From positions 12,549,509 through 12,613,508 of the forward strand of contig NC_063442.1 in NCBI RefSeq assembly GCF_020379485.1: a stretch of 64,000 nucleotides of DNA. The letters run 5' to 3'. This document shows positions 1-13,139 of this stretch, one piece after another. Origin of the DNA: Brassica napus (taxonomy: Eukaryota; Streptophyta; Magnoliopsida; Brassicales; Brassicaceae). The notes below the pieces were generated by a model that saw only the letters and a program-made list of their open reading frames with translations, searched no databases and had not been told where the DNA came from. How positions within the stretch are numbered: the stretch's first letter is position 1; each line of letters starts with the position of its first letter. The position numbers were made by a program, and so were the translations under genes.

Positions 1-72
1 ACAGCAAGTAAAATTTTCTTCTCATATTAAGTAAGATGTTTTATCTTCATCAACATCCTTTTGTTTTCTCAG

Positions 73-1359
<1,287 letters not shown>

Positions 1360-2499
1360 AGTTGCATCAGACGAACAAGTTTTTCTCCTTTCAATCAAAC
1401 GTGCAACGTCCCAGTTTTTTTTTCTCTTTCTTCTGTTGTCCTAATAAATATACTTTTGATTGCTACTCTTTTGTTATTATCCTGATATAACAACATAAAC
1501 TCCAAACTCCCTAAAATCAGAATTCGGAGCATTATATCGGAGAGCCTTTTTTTTATATTGCAGTATATGCAAATAATGACATTTGAGAATCCAAACACCA
1601 GTAGAATGTAAACCTTCTTGACCTTAAATAATGTTTAACGTTGCGTAATGAATGAACAATAATATCACACCAGCTTGTACAGTTGTACGTAGCTAAAACA
1701 TTGAAACCACACTGAGGTTTATGATCTTTTGATATGTAGTTTGCAAAAGATCTCACACAACACATCAGAATCTCGTACCACAGTCAAAAGGAGAGCACTA
1801 CTTGAACAATTACGGGATGCTCTTGCGTATGGTTGACAGACGGGTTATAGCCCGTGGATGAATATTTCGGTACTTTCACCAATACTTCGATGCGATGGAT
1901 GAGTGCGCTGGTTTTAAGGGTTATGAATGCATAAAGCGTGAATGTGACCAGAATTAGAGTTGAGTACCCTACGAATTCGTCAGTTATTTACGGTCTTGAT
2001 AACTCCACTCATAGAGGGTGTGATCTCAAATTTGTAAAATTTGCCACAAGTCTTTAAATTCACATTTTAACAGGTTTTACCAATTACTGAATTAGTATGT
2101 AACATATGTCCCCTTAATCTACATTCTCGAAGGTTTGTGTTGTTACAGATGTAAGAAAGAACATATGTATAAACAAATAGATAAAACCACGTAACAAAGA
2201 CACAATGATTTAACGTGGTTTACTAACTAAACTATGTCAACGGGAAATTTTTTTTTTATTGTTAGAGGTGATATATATATATATATTATTGCATATCCTA
2301 AAGCTTTATATTATACGGGCTCATGGACCTAAGTCCACAATTAAATGTAAAATCTATAACAATTTGATGCAAGCTACATCCAAGCGGATACACCAAAAAA
2401 CGTGAGCTACATCCAAGCGGATACACCTCTCTGTATTTTGATGCAGATATTTCACTCTTTTTTCTCTCTAGGTTTATTGCCTTTCTTGGTTCCTTTGGG
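1360..2499. other. Intergenic, PGI 3' region
   Basis: Contains the PGI 3' untranslated region and then AT-rich sequence. Short reading frames here have no recognisable protein character. A 24-base sequence is repeated directly near 2370-2393 and 2404-2427 (shared core GAGCTACATCCAAGCGG or a close variant). No gene is supported. Confidence 0.6.
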
Positions 2500-2623
2500 T
2501 TTTGTAACATTCCGAGTTGTAATATATGTAAACTCTTCTCAAAAAAGGATACCAACCAGATCTCCCAAGAACATAAATCCTTTTTTGAGAAGAGTTTTGT
2601 AACATTCCGAGTTGTAATATATG
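2500..2623. repeat. Direct-repeat-flanked palindrome at the start of a Cassandra-type LTR
   Basis: A perfect 21-base inverted repeat (2530-2550 and 2577-2597; arm begins AAACTCTTCTC) encloses a 26-base loop. It is flanked by a 29-base direct repeat (2500-2528 and 2595-2623) that contains TGTAACATTCCGAG, the first bases of the LTR annotated from 2598. The second direct repeat overlaps the last bases of the right arm. The arrangement looks like an inserted mini-palindrome or a template-switch product copied at the LTR start. Confidence 0.75.
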
Positions 2624-2896
2624 GAAAGATTTAAAATAATTGATATGGTTACCTATTCACCAAAATGCGCTTACCTTTTCGGGCATACATCTGTTTAGAA
2701 CTCTAAAATTAAGCATGTTTGAACTGGAGTAGTAGAATGATGGTGAGCTGTAGGGAAGTGATTCGCGATATCGTGCGAGTAAGGCCAAAGCATATGACAT
2801 ATGGTGATTGCAGAGTCATTGTCGCACACAATGGGACTCACGAGCCAAGTGAGCCGGCATGGAAGGCCATTAGCCATAAACGGTCGGGGCGTTACA
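2598..2896 (+). mobile_element. Cassandra-type TRIM LTR with 5S-rRNA-like domain
   Basis: The 299-base segment starts TGTAACATTCC and ends GGGGCGTTACA, so it has the imperfect inverted ends typical of Cassandra LTRs. An internal stretch at about 2697-2780 tracks plant 5S rRNA (shared blocks AATTAAGCATG, GGAGTAGTAGAATGATGG and GGGAAGTGATTCG-like), which is the defining feature of Cassandra terminal-repeat retrotransposons in miniature. Sequence after 2896 weakly resembles a tRNA-Met primer site. No partner LTR was found nearby, so this is a solo or truncated LTR. A second, reverse-oriented copy lies at 30772-31024. Confidence 0.75.
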
Positions 2897-3174
2897 AGTT
2901 TATCAAGAACATTATGGAGATTAATCCATATTAGTAGAGCGGTAAGATCAAATGTGTTAGATGATGATCTCGGGTTCCACTCCTGAACAACCAATGGCAC
3001 GTCATATATGTGCCAGTAATAGCTCTTGAGAAGTCTCTACTGGTTCTAAGCATTATCAATTTTAAAGAGCACAATTTTGGGTTGAAGTACTGAGCATCAA
3101 TCTTTGAAGGCTTGTCCAGGGCAGACAGTTTACTGTAACTTAACTTTACCGATATGAAGAGGGTCTCTGATGAA

Positions 3175-3340
3175 TTACCCTATAATATAGTTGTTCCATA
3201 AGGGTAACGAATCGTTGATGATATCAATTGGAATTGTGGCCTGAGATACACCATTCACAGTCTCACAAGTAGAGGCAAAGCATGGTTTGCTGAAAGATGA
3301 TACATGGATCTTGTTCCATGGAGATTGTTGGGAAGCCGAA
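3175..3340 (-). pseudogene. Unrecognised coding-like fragment interrupted by the gypsy insertion
   Basis: The minus strand is open here and reads SASQQSPWNK..., continuing through a Cys-containing stretch to IPIDIINDSLP. The retroelement target site (TCTTC on this strand) falls inside it: joining the right flank (from 9089 downwards) to this segment, with one copy of the duplication, gives one continuous frame across the empty site, beginning at a possible Met about 6 codons before the junction. I do not recognise the protein. It may be a gene fragment or a chance open frame. Confidence 0.3.
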
Positions 3341-3345
3341 GAAGA

Positions 3346-3703
3346 TGACAGAGTAACCAATAATGTAGCTTCAATTTTTTTTTATTCTAAGAATGCCCAA
3401 AAGAACTTACGAGCTTGAATCCGTTGAGATCACCAATAATCTATCCGTAAACAAGAGTTGAAAGCAAAGCTTCGTTTTATAAATTCAATAATAATAATGT
3501 GTTTCTTTACAAAGCCTAAAGATCACTATATATAATCATAAGAAAAGTCCTAAGTCCTTAGTGATTATGACCTAACATTCTATCCATAAGTATTATTCCT
3601 AATCTCTTAAAATAAAAGGAAAACTAATGTTTATATTAAAGCAATAACGATAAAGGAAAACAACAGCAAAAATGAAAAGAAAAGAATGATCTACGTTGCA
3701 TTA
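3346..3703 (-). repeat. 3' LTR of the gypsy element
   Basis: This aligns end to end with 8725-9083. Shared blocks include AAAGCAAAGCTTCGTTT, CAATAACGATAAAGGAAAA and AAAGAATGATCTACG. On the element strand it begins TAATGCA (TGATGCA in the partner) and ends in TGTCA, next to the GAAGA/TCTTC duplication. Confidence 0.88.
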
Positions 3704-5900
3704 GGTAACCCGGGATAGAGAAAGATCCGGCCTCGTATCTTTAGTGTCATCTTGCGTCACATAAGGAATTAGATGCTTTACATTGAATACATCCGAGTAA
3801 CGACATGTTGAAGGTAAAAGAAGTCAATACACATTAGCATTTATCTTCTCAAGAACTTTAAAGGACCAACATTACGTTACTTCAATTTGTTGTAGTCACT
3901 CGGTGCAAAATTCTCTTGAGTAAGGACTACCCACACAAGATCTCCGACCTTGAACTGTATATTGTGGTGATGGCGATCCACATCGATTAATGCTTGATCA
4001 CGAATGTAAACTGCTGAAGAAAAGCAATCCATGAAGCATGACGTGAGGAAATCTTGTCTTGTCTTCCCAAGTGTTTTAAAGCATTGTGATCGATGTAAAG
4101 TATAAACTCCTGATGAAAGAGATAATTACTGCAATGTCTTATAGCTTGGATTATGGCATAGAACTCCACATCATAAGTACTATCACGAGCACGAGAACCT
4201 GCAATCTTTTCACTGTAAAATGCCACTGACGGCAATATTGACTGAGAACAGCTTCAATACCAAGCTTACAAGCATCACAATGTAACTCGAATACTTGAGT
4301 AAAATTGGGAAGAGCCAATATTTGAGCTGAGATTAATCGTTTCTTGAGTTCATAAAATGCAGTGTTTGCTTCGGGTGTCCAAGAGAAAGACACACCTTTT
4401 CATACAGTCCATGAGTGGTGCTGTGATATTTGATCTTCATTCCTACGCACTCCTCCTTGCCCCTGAAGTGATGAACGAACCTGTGATAAAATGAGACAAG
4501 ACCATAAAAGTTACAAACCTCACTGATTATATGAGGTGTTGGCCACAATTTGATTGCCTCAATTTTTCCTGGGATGACTTAACGACCTTGACTAGAGACA
4601 ATATAGCCTAAGAAAAGATCACGATTGGCGTCAAATATACACTTATGACGTGCTGCGTAAAGTTTCTTGCGGCAGAGGATCTTGAGAACGTTCTGTAAAT
4701 GGTCCAAGTGACTCTTGAGATCGTTGCTGAAGATTAAGATGTCGTCAATATAGACGACGAAAAAATTTCCAGTGAATGGCTGAAGAGCTTGGTTCATAAC
4801 TCGCATGAAGATGCTAGGAGCATTAGATAAACCAAACAACATCACTATCAATTCAAAAAGTTCTTCCCCAGTCTTGAACGTTGTCTTCCATTCATCTCTC
4901 AGACAGATTCAAATTTGATGATAACCACTCTTGAGGTCGAGTTTGGTGAATAATATGGCACGTCCGATCTGATCAAGAAAGTCATCCAGTCGCGGTATGG
5001 GGAATCAATAGCGTACGGTTTTTTTATTTATGCACGGCTATCAACACACATATGCCATATCCCGTTATTTTTTAGAATGAGTAGCGCTGAGACGGCTGCT
5101 GGGCTTAAACTTTCTCTCACGTGTCCCTTGGCGAGTAGCTGTTCCACTTGGCATCTTAGCTCATTGTGTTCTTGCAGACTCATATGATAGTGCGGGCTAT
5201 TAGGAAGAACTGCATTAGGCACTTGATCGATATGATGTTGTATGTCTCGTAGAGTTGGTGGGTCACCGGATAGTTCACCAGGGAACACATCACTGAATTT
5301 ATGTAACAAATCTGAGAATGCATGGAGCTGCGGAAGGACACGTGGTCAATGCTGGTGAGGCGACGGGGACCCAAAGTACATCACCGTTACTAACGTGTTC
5401 TGCGAGTTCTGCTTTAGGAATGGTCAAGCGTGTTTTTGATGCAGAAACTGCATGAGAATCCTGAGCAGTGCGAATGTTTGGTTCCGGTTGCTCCATAGAA
5501 GGCAGCAAGTGATCGTACGATCTCCGAACACGAAGCTATATGTATTTGCTTTTCTGCGTTGGACTACATCACAGTCAAACTGTCACGGCCGTCCGAGTAA
5601 TATGTGACATGCGTCCATAGGAATGACATCACACGTTGTTGAATCCTTATAGTGGCCAATGGAGAATGATAAAAGACACTTTCTTGGATACTTTGATTTT
5701 GGTACCGTTGTTGAGCCACATGAGTGTATCTGGTGATGGATGGGGTTTGATTTCCAAACCCAATTTTTGTGCTTCGTTTGTTTGAGATGACATTATGTTG
5801 CAAGCTGAAATTCAGACTGTACTGATGGCTTGACTGAGGTTTGGTTTGGATCGGCCTGGACAGAATGGTCGGACGGACGAGGGAGCGGTTAGGCGGACGC
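3704..5900 (-). pseudogene. gypsy pol remnant: protease, RT, RNase H, integrase tail
   Basis: On the minus strand: a protease-linker segment near 5640-5510 (MDACHILLGRP); the reverse transcriptase start at 5309-5028 (DIQHHID, LPNSPHYHM, KNNGIWHMCVDSRA); the RT core at about 4940-4580 ([27 protein letters not shown] with the YxDD-type catalytic box); RNase H at about 4400-3990 (FSWTPEAN, YIDHNALKHL). Position 3990 then jumps to an integrase C-terminal tail (FKVGDLVWV, KVLEKINAN). The zinc-binding and DDE core of integrase is absent. In-frame stops include one after SGYHQI, where an Arg codon CGA looks changed to TGA. Confidence 0.85.
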
Positions 5901-7079
5901 GATGGAGGCTGGATTGGCCGATTGATACCTGAAACAAATGGAAAGATTTTTATGATTTTTATGGATTTTATATAGTGAACTGAAGAACAACTATATGATA
6001 AATGATGAACACAAATGAAAATATGATTAAATAAAAATCAGGACTACATGGGCGAATGGTGATGAAATGTTATGCAAGTGAATCTAAAGATGAAAACCAT
6101 GAGGTAGAGAGATGGATGATGGGATCTTTGTTGCTGGACGTGTGTCGCTCTCAACAAGGATCAGTGGATGGATACATGAATGAAGATGGAATCCGGCTTG
6201 CTTGATATGTATCTCTTCCACGCTGGATCGATGGATGGAATGGATAGATGTATATGGATTGACTCTCTCAATCAATGGACGAACAGATGGTCTTGAATCA
6301 CACAAGGATCTCTGGACGTGGTTTCTTTAGGACTTAGTGAATCACACACAAAGAACTAGAAAAATAACAACAAAGAATATACAACTTTGTTAAAAGAAAA
6401 AATCTTTTCTATTACTTTCAATGATCAAGGTAATTTACAATGAAGAAACAACTTGAGCTTTATAGGCTCAACTACTGGGACTCTCTAACAGTCATAAAAT
6501 GACATAAGAAAAGAAATAAAAATAAAAATAAAAGACTTAGATGAGAAGGCTTTGATGGCTCCTTGAAAACTAGCTGTTAGCTCGATTTGAGCCTTCAAAA
6601 GGGAAAACTTGGATGATTTGTATCTGGACAACTTATGAATGATTCCACGGTTTAGTAGTCTCCCTGATATGATCCTGAAGCACCTTGATGGATAATATGG
6701 CCGTTCATCTTGAGAGATAACTTGAAGAAACTCATTTAAGGCATTGAGTGGACATGATACCAAATATGGAAGGTTGGTGTAAATGAGGATCGGCCTGATC
6801 CCCTAGCTGCAGGTGCAGCTAAGGAAGTCTTGGATTTCTTCTGGATGGTTGATATGATATTCTGGCTTCCATAGATAACTATGGGTCGAACCAAATTGAA
6901 TTGGTTGGAGACTTTCCATAAACAATATCGGTTTGGCTGGTTTTGGGAAATTGATTGCATCTTCGTTTTAACTTGACCAATTCTTCTGATTTTGGGCTTT
7001 ATGGAAAGCTAAAACATTAATATTAAAGCCCATGATTGATTCTGGAGAAGGCCGCTTCATGGTTGGGCTGAAATCCACC

Positions 7080-8500
7080 TCTAATAGCTGGTACTCGCAA
7101 CTGGACGGGTTGGGAAACCTCTAGTTTTTAAAATCCATAACATCTTCCTCCGTGAAGATTTGCTTGTAATTCCAAGTCTCCGTGATGAATGGTTGAGTTG
7201 GCCTTCTGTGAAAATTTGTTTCATGTCAAAATTTCTTCTGGTGGTTGAGATGTACTTCTTTGAATGAACCTTGGTCGCAGGTAGCTCTATTGAGGCAGTC
7301 GTGGCAATTGTGCTTGTCTGGCTGAGCTTCGATTCAGGTACGGTTTCTGTGGCCACAAAAAATTAGCACATCTTCCATAGTCAATAATTGGTTTTCATAC
7401 TTTTCCGTTGATAGTGCAAGTAGACCTGAATAGGTTACTACGCAGCCATGACTCTTACGATGCTCTCAGGAGGAGACAGTTGTGACGAAGGACCAAATTT
7501 AGACATGTATCTCCATGTAATACGTATGTTGTCTCATCATGTTCTTCGTCATAATCATTGTATTGTGGTTCCTCATCATCGGTTTCCTGGATGACAAGAC
7601 CACATTTTATTTGCTTGGGGCATGTCGTTTGTAACTGATCTCGTTCTCCATAAGAGATTCAACAAAGGGCATTGCCATTGGTATGAGCTGGCCAAGAAAT
7701 GGCGATGGTGTATGTGTTCTGTCTCGGTTTTGTAGGATTAGTACGTTGTGTAGTTCATTCTGAGGTAAGGTTTTCCGAAGTATCACTTGAAATTTGAAAG
7801 CGTTTACGCAGGGTTGAGTTCCAAGAAGATCGGAGTTGGATCTCCACATAGATGATATGTTGGTGAGCCTCCAACACAGAATCCGGGTTGAATTATGCGA
7901 AGGCGACTTGTAGTTGCACACGTAGTCCTCCAGTGAAGCGAGAGATAAGTTGTTTTTCGGTTTCACCCAATGTCATCCTTGTTGTCATATAGAAGAATTT
8001 CGTAGCATATTCATCAATTGTGAGTTCCTTGTCTTAAGTTTGTAACTTGTTGTACAAGGTTCATTCATAGTTGAATGGTAAGAAACCATTGTGCATATGT
8101 TTAGTCAACTGCTCCCACGTGTTAATGCGAGGTTTGTTGTCTTGACATCGACATTCATTGGGATGTTGCCACCAAGCCATTGCACGGCCCTTGTAACGAG
8201 TTGTAACAAGCGAAACCCGTACATCATCTGAGACTTATCTAAATTTAAGAATTTCTTCGACTATGTTTATCCAATAATAAAATATGAGTTTAGGGTACCA
8301 TGGAATTTTGGAATGTCGGAACGAAAGCTGGACTCCCAACGATTTGGCTGGTTTGCTCATTGGTCATGTTCATCACCTTGAGCATTGTGGCGCTCATTGC
8401 AATGACCACCACGTCGTCGACGTTGATCAAAATTGTGCTCAACAAACACATTTCGACCAAAACTTCATCATCCAATGCGTTGAATTGAGCCTCCCGTAAT
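7080..8500 (-). pseudogene. gypsy gag remnant
   Basis: On the minus strand around 8200-7850, split over more than one frame, the order of the Retrotrans_gag domain can be read: RAMAWWQHP, then TWEQLTKHMHNGFLPFNYE, then LTIDEYATKFFY, then ETEKQLISRFTGGLR. Stops interrupt it (for example after FNYE). Sequence from 7600 down to 7080 is less clear. Plus-strand frames here are antisense shadows. Confidence 0.75.
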
Positions 8501-8710
8501 TGAAGTTGATTTTGAGGGCTGTCTCCCTAAGCTACATGTTGGTTGTGTTGCTTGTGTAACACCGTTTGTAAGGCTGTAACTAAGTTTATAAAGCTGCTTG
8601 TAGACCAGTTGTAAACTCCTCGAGCATGAGACATATTTCTTCAAGTTGATCATCTGTGACTTTTCATGGTGCCATGATCGAAGGGTTTACATTGAGAAAT
8701 CTAAACGGTT

Positions 8711-8724
8711 GTCTCTGATACCAA
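8711..8724 (-). other. Primer binding site, initiator tRNA-Met type
   Basis: On the element strand the sequence is TTGGTATCAGAGAC, matching the TGGTATCAGAG primer site of many plant LTR elements. It directly abuts the 5' LTR end at 8725, which fixes the element's orientation. Confidence 0.88.
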
Positions 8725-9083
8725 CTATAGCGTAACAGATAATGTAGCTTCAAATTTTTAGTCAAAAAATGCCTAAAAGAACCTACGAGTTTGAATCCGT
8801 GAGATCACCAATGGTCTAGCTGTAAATAAGAATTGAAAGCAAAGCTTCGTTTGATAAATTCAATAATAATGTGTCTCTTTGCAAAGCCTAGAGATCATTA
8901 TATATAGTCATAGCCTCATAGGAAAAGTCCTAAGTCCTCATGGATTATGGCCTAACATTATATCCATAAGTCTTATTCTTAGTCTCTTAAAATAAAAGAA
9001 AAAGTTAACGTTTATCTTACATCAATAACGATAAAGGAAAAAACACCAAAACCAAAAAGGAAAGAATGATCTACGCTGCATCA
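8725..9083 (-). repeat. 5' LTR of the gypsy element
   Basis: Partner of 3346-3703. On the element strand it starts TGATGCAGCG right after target-site copy TCTTC and ends CTATAG beside the primer site. Confidence 0.88.
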
Positions 9084-9088
9084 GAAGA

Positions 9089-12000
9089 CGGTTCCATGGC
9101 CGGAGAAGCTAGAATCGTGGTACTTAAAAAAGATTCAAAAAAAGTAAGTAAAATTTTTTGCCGTCGTTTCAGAGCGTCACCTTCTTTACCATAAATTGTT
9201 TTGATTTACCTTCGAATGTGCATTTTGTACATTTTAGCCAAGGTTAATAAGAGTTTTTTTTCCTAAATTCCCAAATAGACATTACTATCTCTCAAATTCA
9301 ATGTTTAGCCAGTAAATTGTCTTCTTAAACTGGTTCCAACATAAATTGAAGAAAAAAATGTTTAAAGGGGGAAATCCATTTTCAGTCGGAATAGAACAAT
9401 GACAAAATGAGAGAATAATTGAGTTGTGGATAACAGAAAGATATGCTGGCCATCCAAATGTTAGGTACAACAACATTTTCCATTTGTGACACGCATATAT
9501 TATTTTCTTTTTGCTACAATTAGGGGATATTAAACCATTGTTGAATAATTGGGTCACGTTGACCCACTAATGACAGACATGTAATTAGAAAACATGAAAA
9601 AAAATCTATTAAATATTATGTGTATCCCCTTCTTATTATTTGAAGAATATTATTAACATTAAACCTTGCTCTTATGTGTGATTAACAAGTTTACCATTAT
9701 TTAAGTGTCATCGCTAAAATCCACCTCACATCCTTTATTAACTAGTCATTTCTTGTCTACACTAATTACATGTAAAGCCATTACCAAACAATACAAGATA
9801 AGGATTATAGTATATCTTTCATTTTATGTATCTTTCTTGCGGTGAGAAGGAAAGTGGTAACATTATATTACTGCAGTGCTTGACATTTGTTTTAAAAAAC
9901 AATAATATATTTATTATCAGATAGTATATATTGTAGTATGTGAACATTGTCACATATCTTATTTTCTTGATTATGAACATTGTCACCAATCTATTATAGT
10001 ATGTGAACATTGTCTTATTTGATGTTTGAAACAAACATATTTTTAGTGGTTTTGTTATATAGTACATCAAAGATTCGTAAATTTTGGTTAATAGTAACCG
10101 AAACAATTTTATAAATTGTTTCATATAATTTCTCTCTTTGGAGATGAAAAAAAATTCTCTCTTTGGTACACTGATAATTGGATAAACTATTTAATAGAGG
10201 GCTTTCTTACTTTGCAAAGTTATATGATATTAACTATAAGGTAAAACCATAATATATTCCATCATGTTCATGTTTATTTAGTCAATATATAAAACTCAAA
10301 TCCGGTTAAGTTTATAGTCAAATATAAATTTTAATGTTATTGCCTATATTTTATTTCTCTACATTTAATACTTTCCAAAATTTTCAAAGAGGGATCAAAC
10401 AATAAGGGACTTCAGAACTTTACAATTGTGAATATATAAATACCATACTAAACTTCTAGCTACGGTATCACAACCGAGAACAATAACAGAAAATGAGTGC
10501 CAAGAATTTCATCTCCGACTTGAAACCAAAAAAGTCTATGTGTCATAATAATGGCTCATATTTTTACATGTATGTCTTCATCTGTCCATTTAATTTGGCA
10601 ACTATTATTGCTAATAGATTACATTTATCCTTCTTCTATTTTAGGGATTCAGCGAAACAATAGAAAATTGTGAAAAAACTATAACATATTAGTTTACTAA
10701 GAAGACTATTACTCTTAATTATTTTATTTTCGTTTAATCATGCTAGCAAGGTACGTCGGAAATTCCAAACTGTTTGTTTTTAATTGATCTGTATATCAAA
10801 ATTTACAAAATTGTGTCATATAACATGTATTATTTGTTACTATGATTTTTATTTTTTTAACTCATAATTTCTTTAATCCGTCTTGTGCTGATCATCACCT
10901 AGTCATAAATTATAAGAGAAATATCCTACGGTTTATTTCTTTTAACGAAAGTTTATTTTGTAAACCACTACAGATAGGAAAGGCTGTTTTATTAAATCCC
11001 ATTGGTTGCTAAGTCTGGAGGCAAGGTTCTCACTTCTCAGATAACGCTTGTCCGCACGGAACCTGTTTCGGTACATTTTCGGGAAAGAGTTATATGGGAC
11101 TAATCGTTTGTGTCACTGTTAAGCTGATGGCAGTGTACTGTGTTATGCAGTGATTCTCTCAATATTTTTGGTTCGGTTATATTGATGACATGTTGCACTA
11201 TATTAAAGTGATTTAAACCATTGATATCGATAGAACCAACAAATATTTATAAACTCAATTACATTATTCTGTATATTTTACATAGATTGTCATTTTCTTA
11301 CTCACACTCATTCACTTTTCACTAGGAGGGTAATTATGTGTATTATTTCAAATTTCAAAACATGGTATATGCAGATAAACAGATCAACGTTTGATATAAT
11401 CTTGAAACTTAACCAACTTATATCAAGAATTTAATAAAAAATTAAAACGGTTTAAAGGGGAACCACTCTCTGCCTGCATAAAACAAACAGAAACTGAGTA
11501 AGAGAATAAGTTTATGCTGGGCATCTAAATTTGGGTAGGGCTGTATTTTCCATTAATGAGACACATGTATTAGATATTTTTCATTTGGTTTTTCTTTTTG
11601 ACATATTATTTTTCTCCAATTGCTAAAGTTGAATCATTATGGTATAGCATGTATTAAATTCGCTAAATTTATAGTAAATATGGTGGTCTTGTATTGGCCA
11701 TTTGGCCTATTGGGTGCTATCATGTAGCTTTGTATGGAGATTCACGAGTTAGAATTAAAAAACTAGTTTCACGCTGTCTGAAATCAAATCTTCCCCCGAT
11801 ACTCTCTTACAAGAAATGGTATATCTCATTACTATTCTTTTTTTTTCATCATAAAGAGACTTAATTAATACTCTAATAACCATCGGGTGACTATACGTTC
11901 ATATGGACCAAATAGGATGACTGACTTCGTGCACCAGTGCAAGATTATCTGTTATTGTGTTCCGAGGTATATGTGTGAGATGGAAAGTAGAAAATCTTTT

Positions 12001-13139
12001 CTTCATGCGATGAATATCTTCAAAGTATGTTGCATAAACAAACCATTTTTGGTTCCAAAACCAATTTTACAAACTGAAAACAATCTATTACAAACGTAAT
12101 ACTAAATTGTCGAATTTTTTTAATATACTTCAGTGCCCAAATAAATGCTTTAAATTTTGCGTGTAGGGATGATGGTAGGCCTTGTATTTCTAGGTTTTGA
12201 CGTTTTGTTAGTCATGGAGTTATAATTATATAAATATTTTATGAGTTAAATATTCATAGATGTGATGTAGATTTAATTCATTTTATCTTGGTAAAAAGAA
12301 TAATGTGTTTATATATTAATTATTAATGTTTTGTAATCAAATATACAAATAAAACCTATAAACGTAGCTATAGATTAATGATATTGAAATACTGTAATAT
12401 TAAACAGATAATATTAGTTGATATATATATATATATATATATAACTGTATTTGTTTATTGATGTCTAAATAATTATATGTGATCAAGTGCATAATATTTA
12501 TTATTTATTATTTTTAATTTTATATTTAATCTAAATAACCTTTAATGAATTCTTATATCTTTAACTTACAATAATATTTTTAGTAACATGATATAAAAAT
12601 TAAATTTTATATCATTAATAAATTTGTACATTTTTGCGATACCAATCTAAGTCATTAATTTGGATCAAACAATGGTCATTTAACTAGCTCCCCTTCATTT
12701 TAGTACTCTTTCTGTTTCATAATTATTTTTATTTCAAAATATTATTTGTTATTCATATTTCAACGTATTTTTTATTTTTTTGCATATTATGTGAACAGTT
12801 TTGAGCTTATATATTAAAGGATACTTTTTGAAAAGTAACAACTTTTTCAGTTTTTGTGCTTTTAACTAATACAACTTACACATAGATAATAGAGAACCTA
12901 GGGATACATATTTGGATAGGATATATAATATTATAAAGTAGGATTTTATAAATAATGAGTTAAAATTATATATATGATATATATATATATATATATATAT
13001 ATACTCTTTAAAATTTATTATTTTCAAATATTGTCGGGGTTATAGGTTTATAAATAAAAAAAGAGTCCACTTCAATCTCAATCATCTAAGTTTCACTCCT
13101 TCATCCCATCTCATCCACATTGTCTCTCTAAACATTAAG
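9089..13139. other. AT-rich intergenic region
   Basis: About 4 kb without a supported gene. It contains (AT)n tracts near 12420-12442 and 12965-13003, and a diverged direct repeat of about 180 bases (about 9357-9535 and 11450-11640). Sequence just before 13140 is CT-rich and is the likely 5' untranslated region of the GDSL gene; TATAAATA-like motifs occur near 13050. Confidence 0.55.
9357..9535 (+). repeat. Diverged direct repeat, copy A (copy B 11450-11640)
   Basis: Shared blocks in the same order include TTTAAAGGGG, TATGCTGG.CATC.AAAT, ATTTTCCATT and GA.ACACATAT. Spacing is about 2.1 kb. The unit is unidentified and may be a decayed transposon or an old local duplication. Confidence 0.5.

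Larger units (their letters stand above)
3346..9083 (-). mobile_element. Degenerate Ty3/gypsy LTR retrotransposon
   Basis: A complete but decayed element read on the minus strand. The 5' LTR is 8725-9083 and the 3' LTR 3346-3703. A 5-base target duplication (GAAGA on the plus strand) sits at 3341-3345 and 9084-9088. A primer site for initiator tRNA-Met directly follows the 5' LTR. Recognisable coding remnants in order are gag, protease, reverse transcriptase, RNase H and the C-terminal end of integrase. All frames are broken by stops and shifts, and the integrase core is missing. About 5820-7080 is unrecognised spacer sequence. The two LTRs differ by many substitutions and small indels, so the insertion is old. 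Confidence 0.9.

Noticed and set aside
2697..2790. Functional 5S rRNA gene
   Set aside because: Only part of the 5S sequence is present, with many changes, inside an LTR-like unit; no complete 120-base gene.
8284..8499. Plus-strand frames in the gypsy element
   Set aside because: The element is coded on the minus strand; these are antisense to gag-region sequence.
9819..10124. 101-residue minus-strand frame
   Set aside because: AT-driven Ile/Lys/Phe/Tyr composition with internal sequence repeats; no coding signal.
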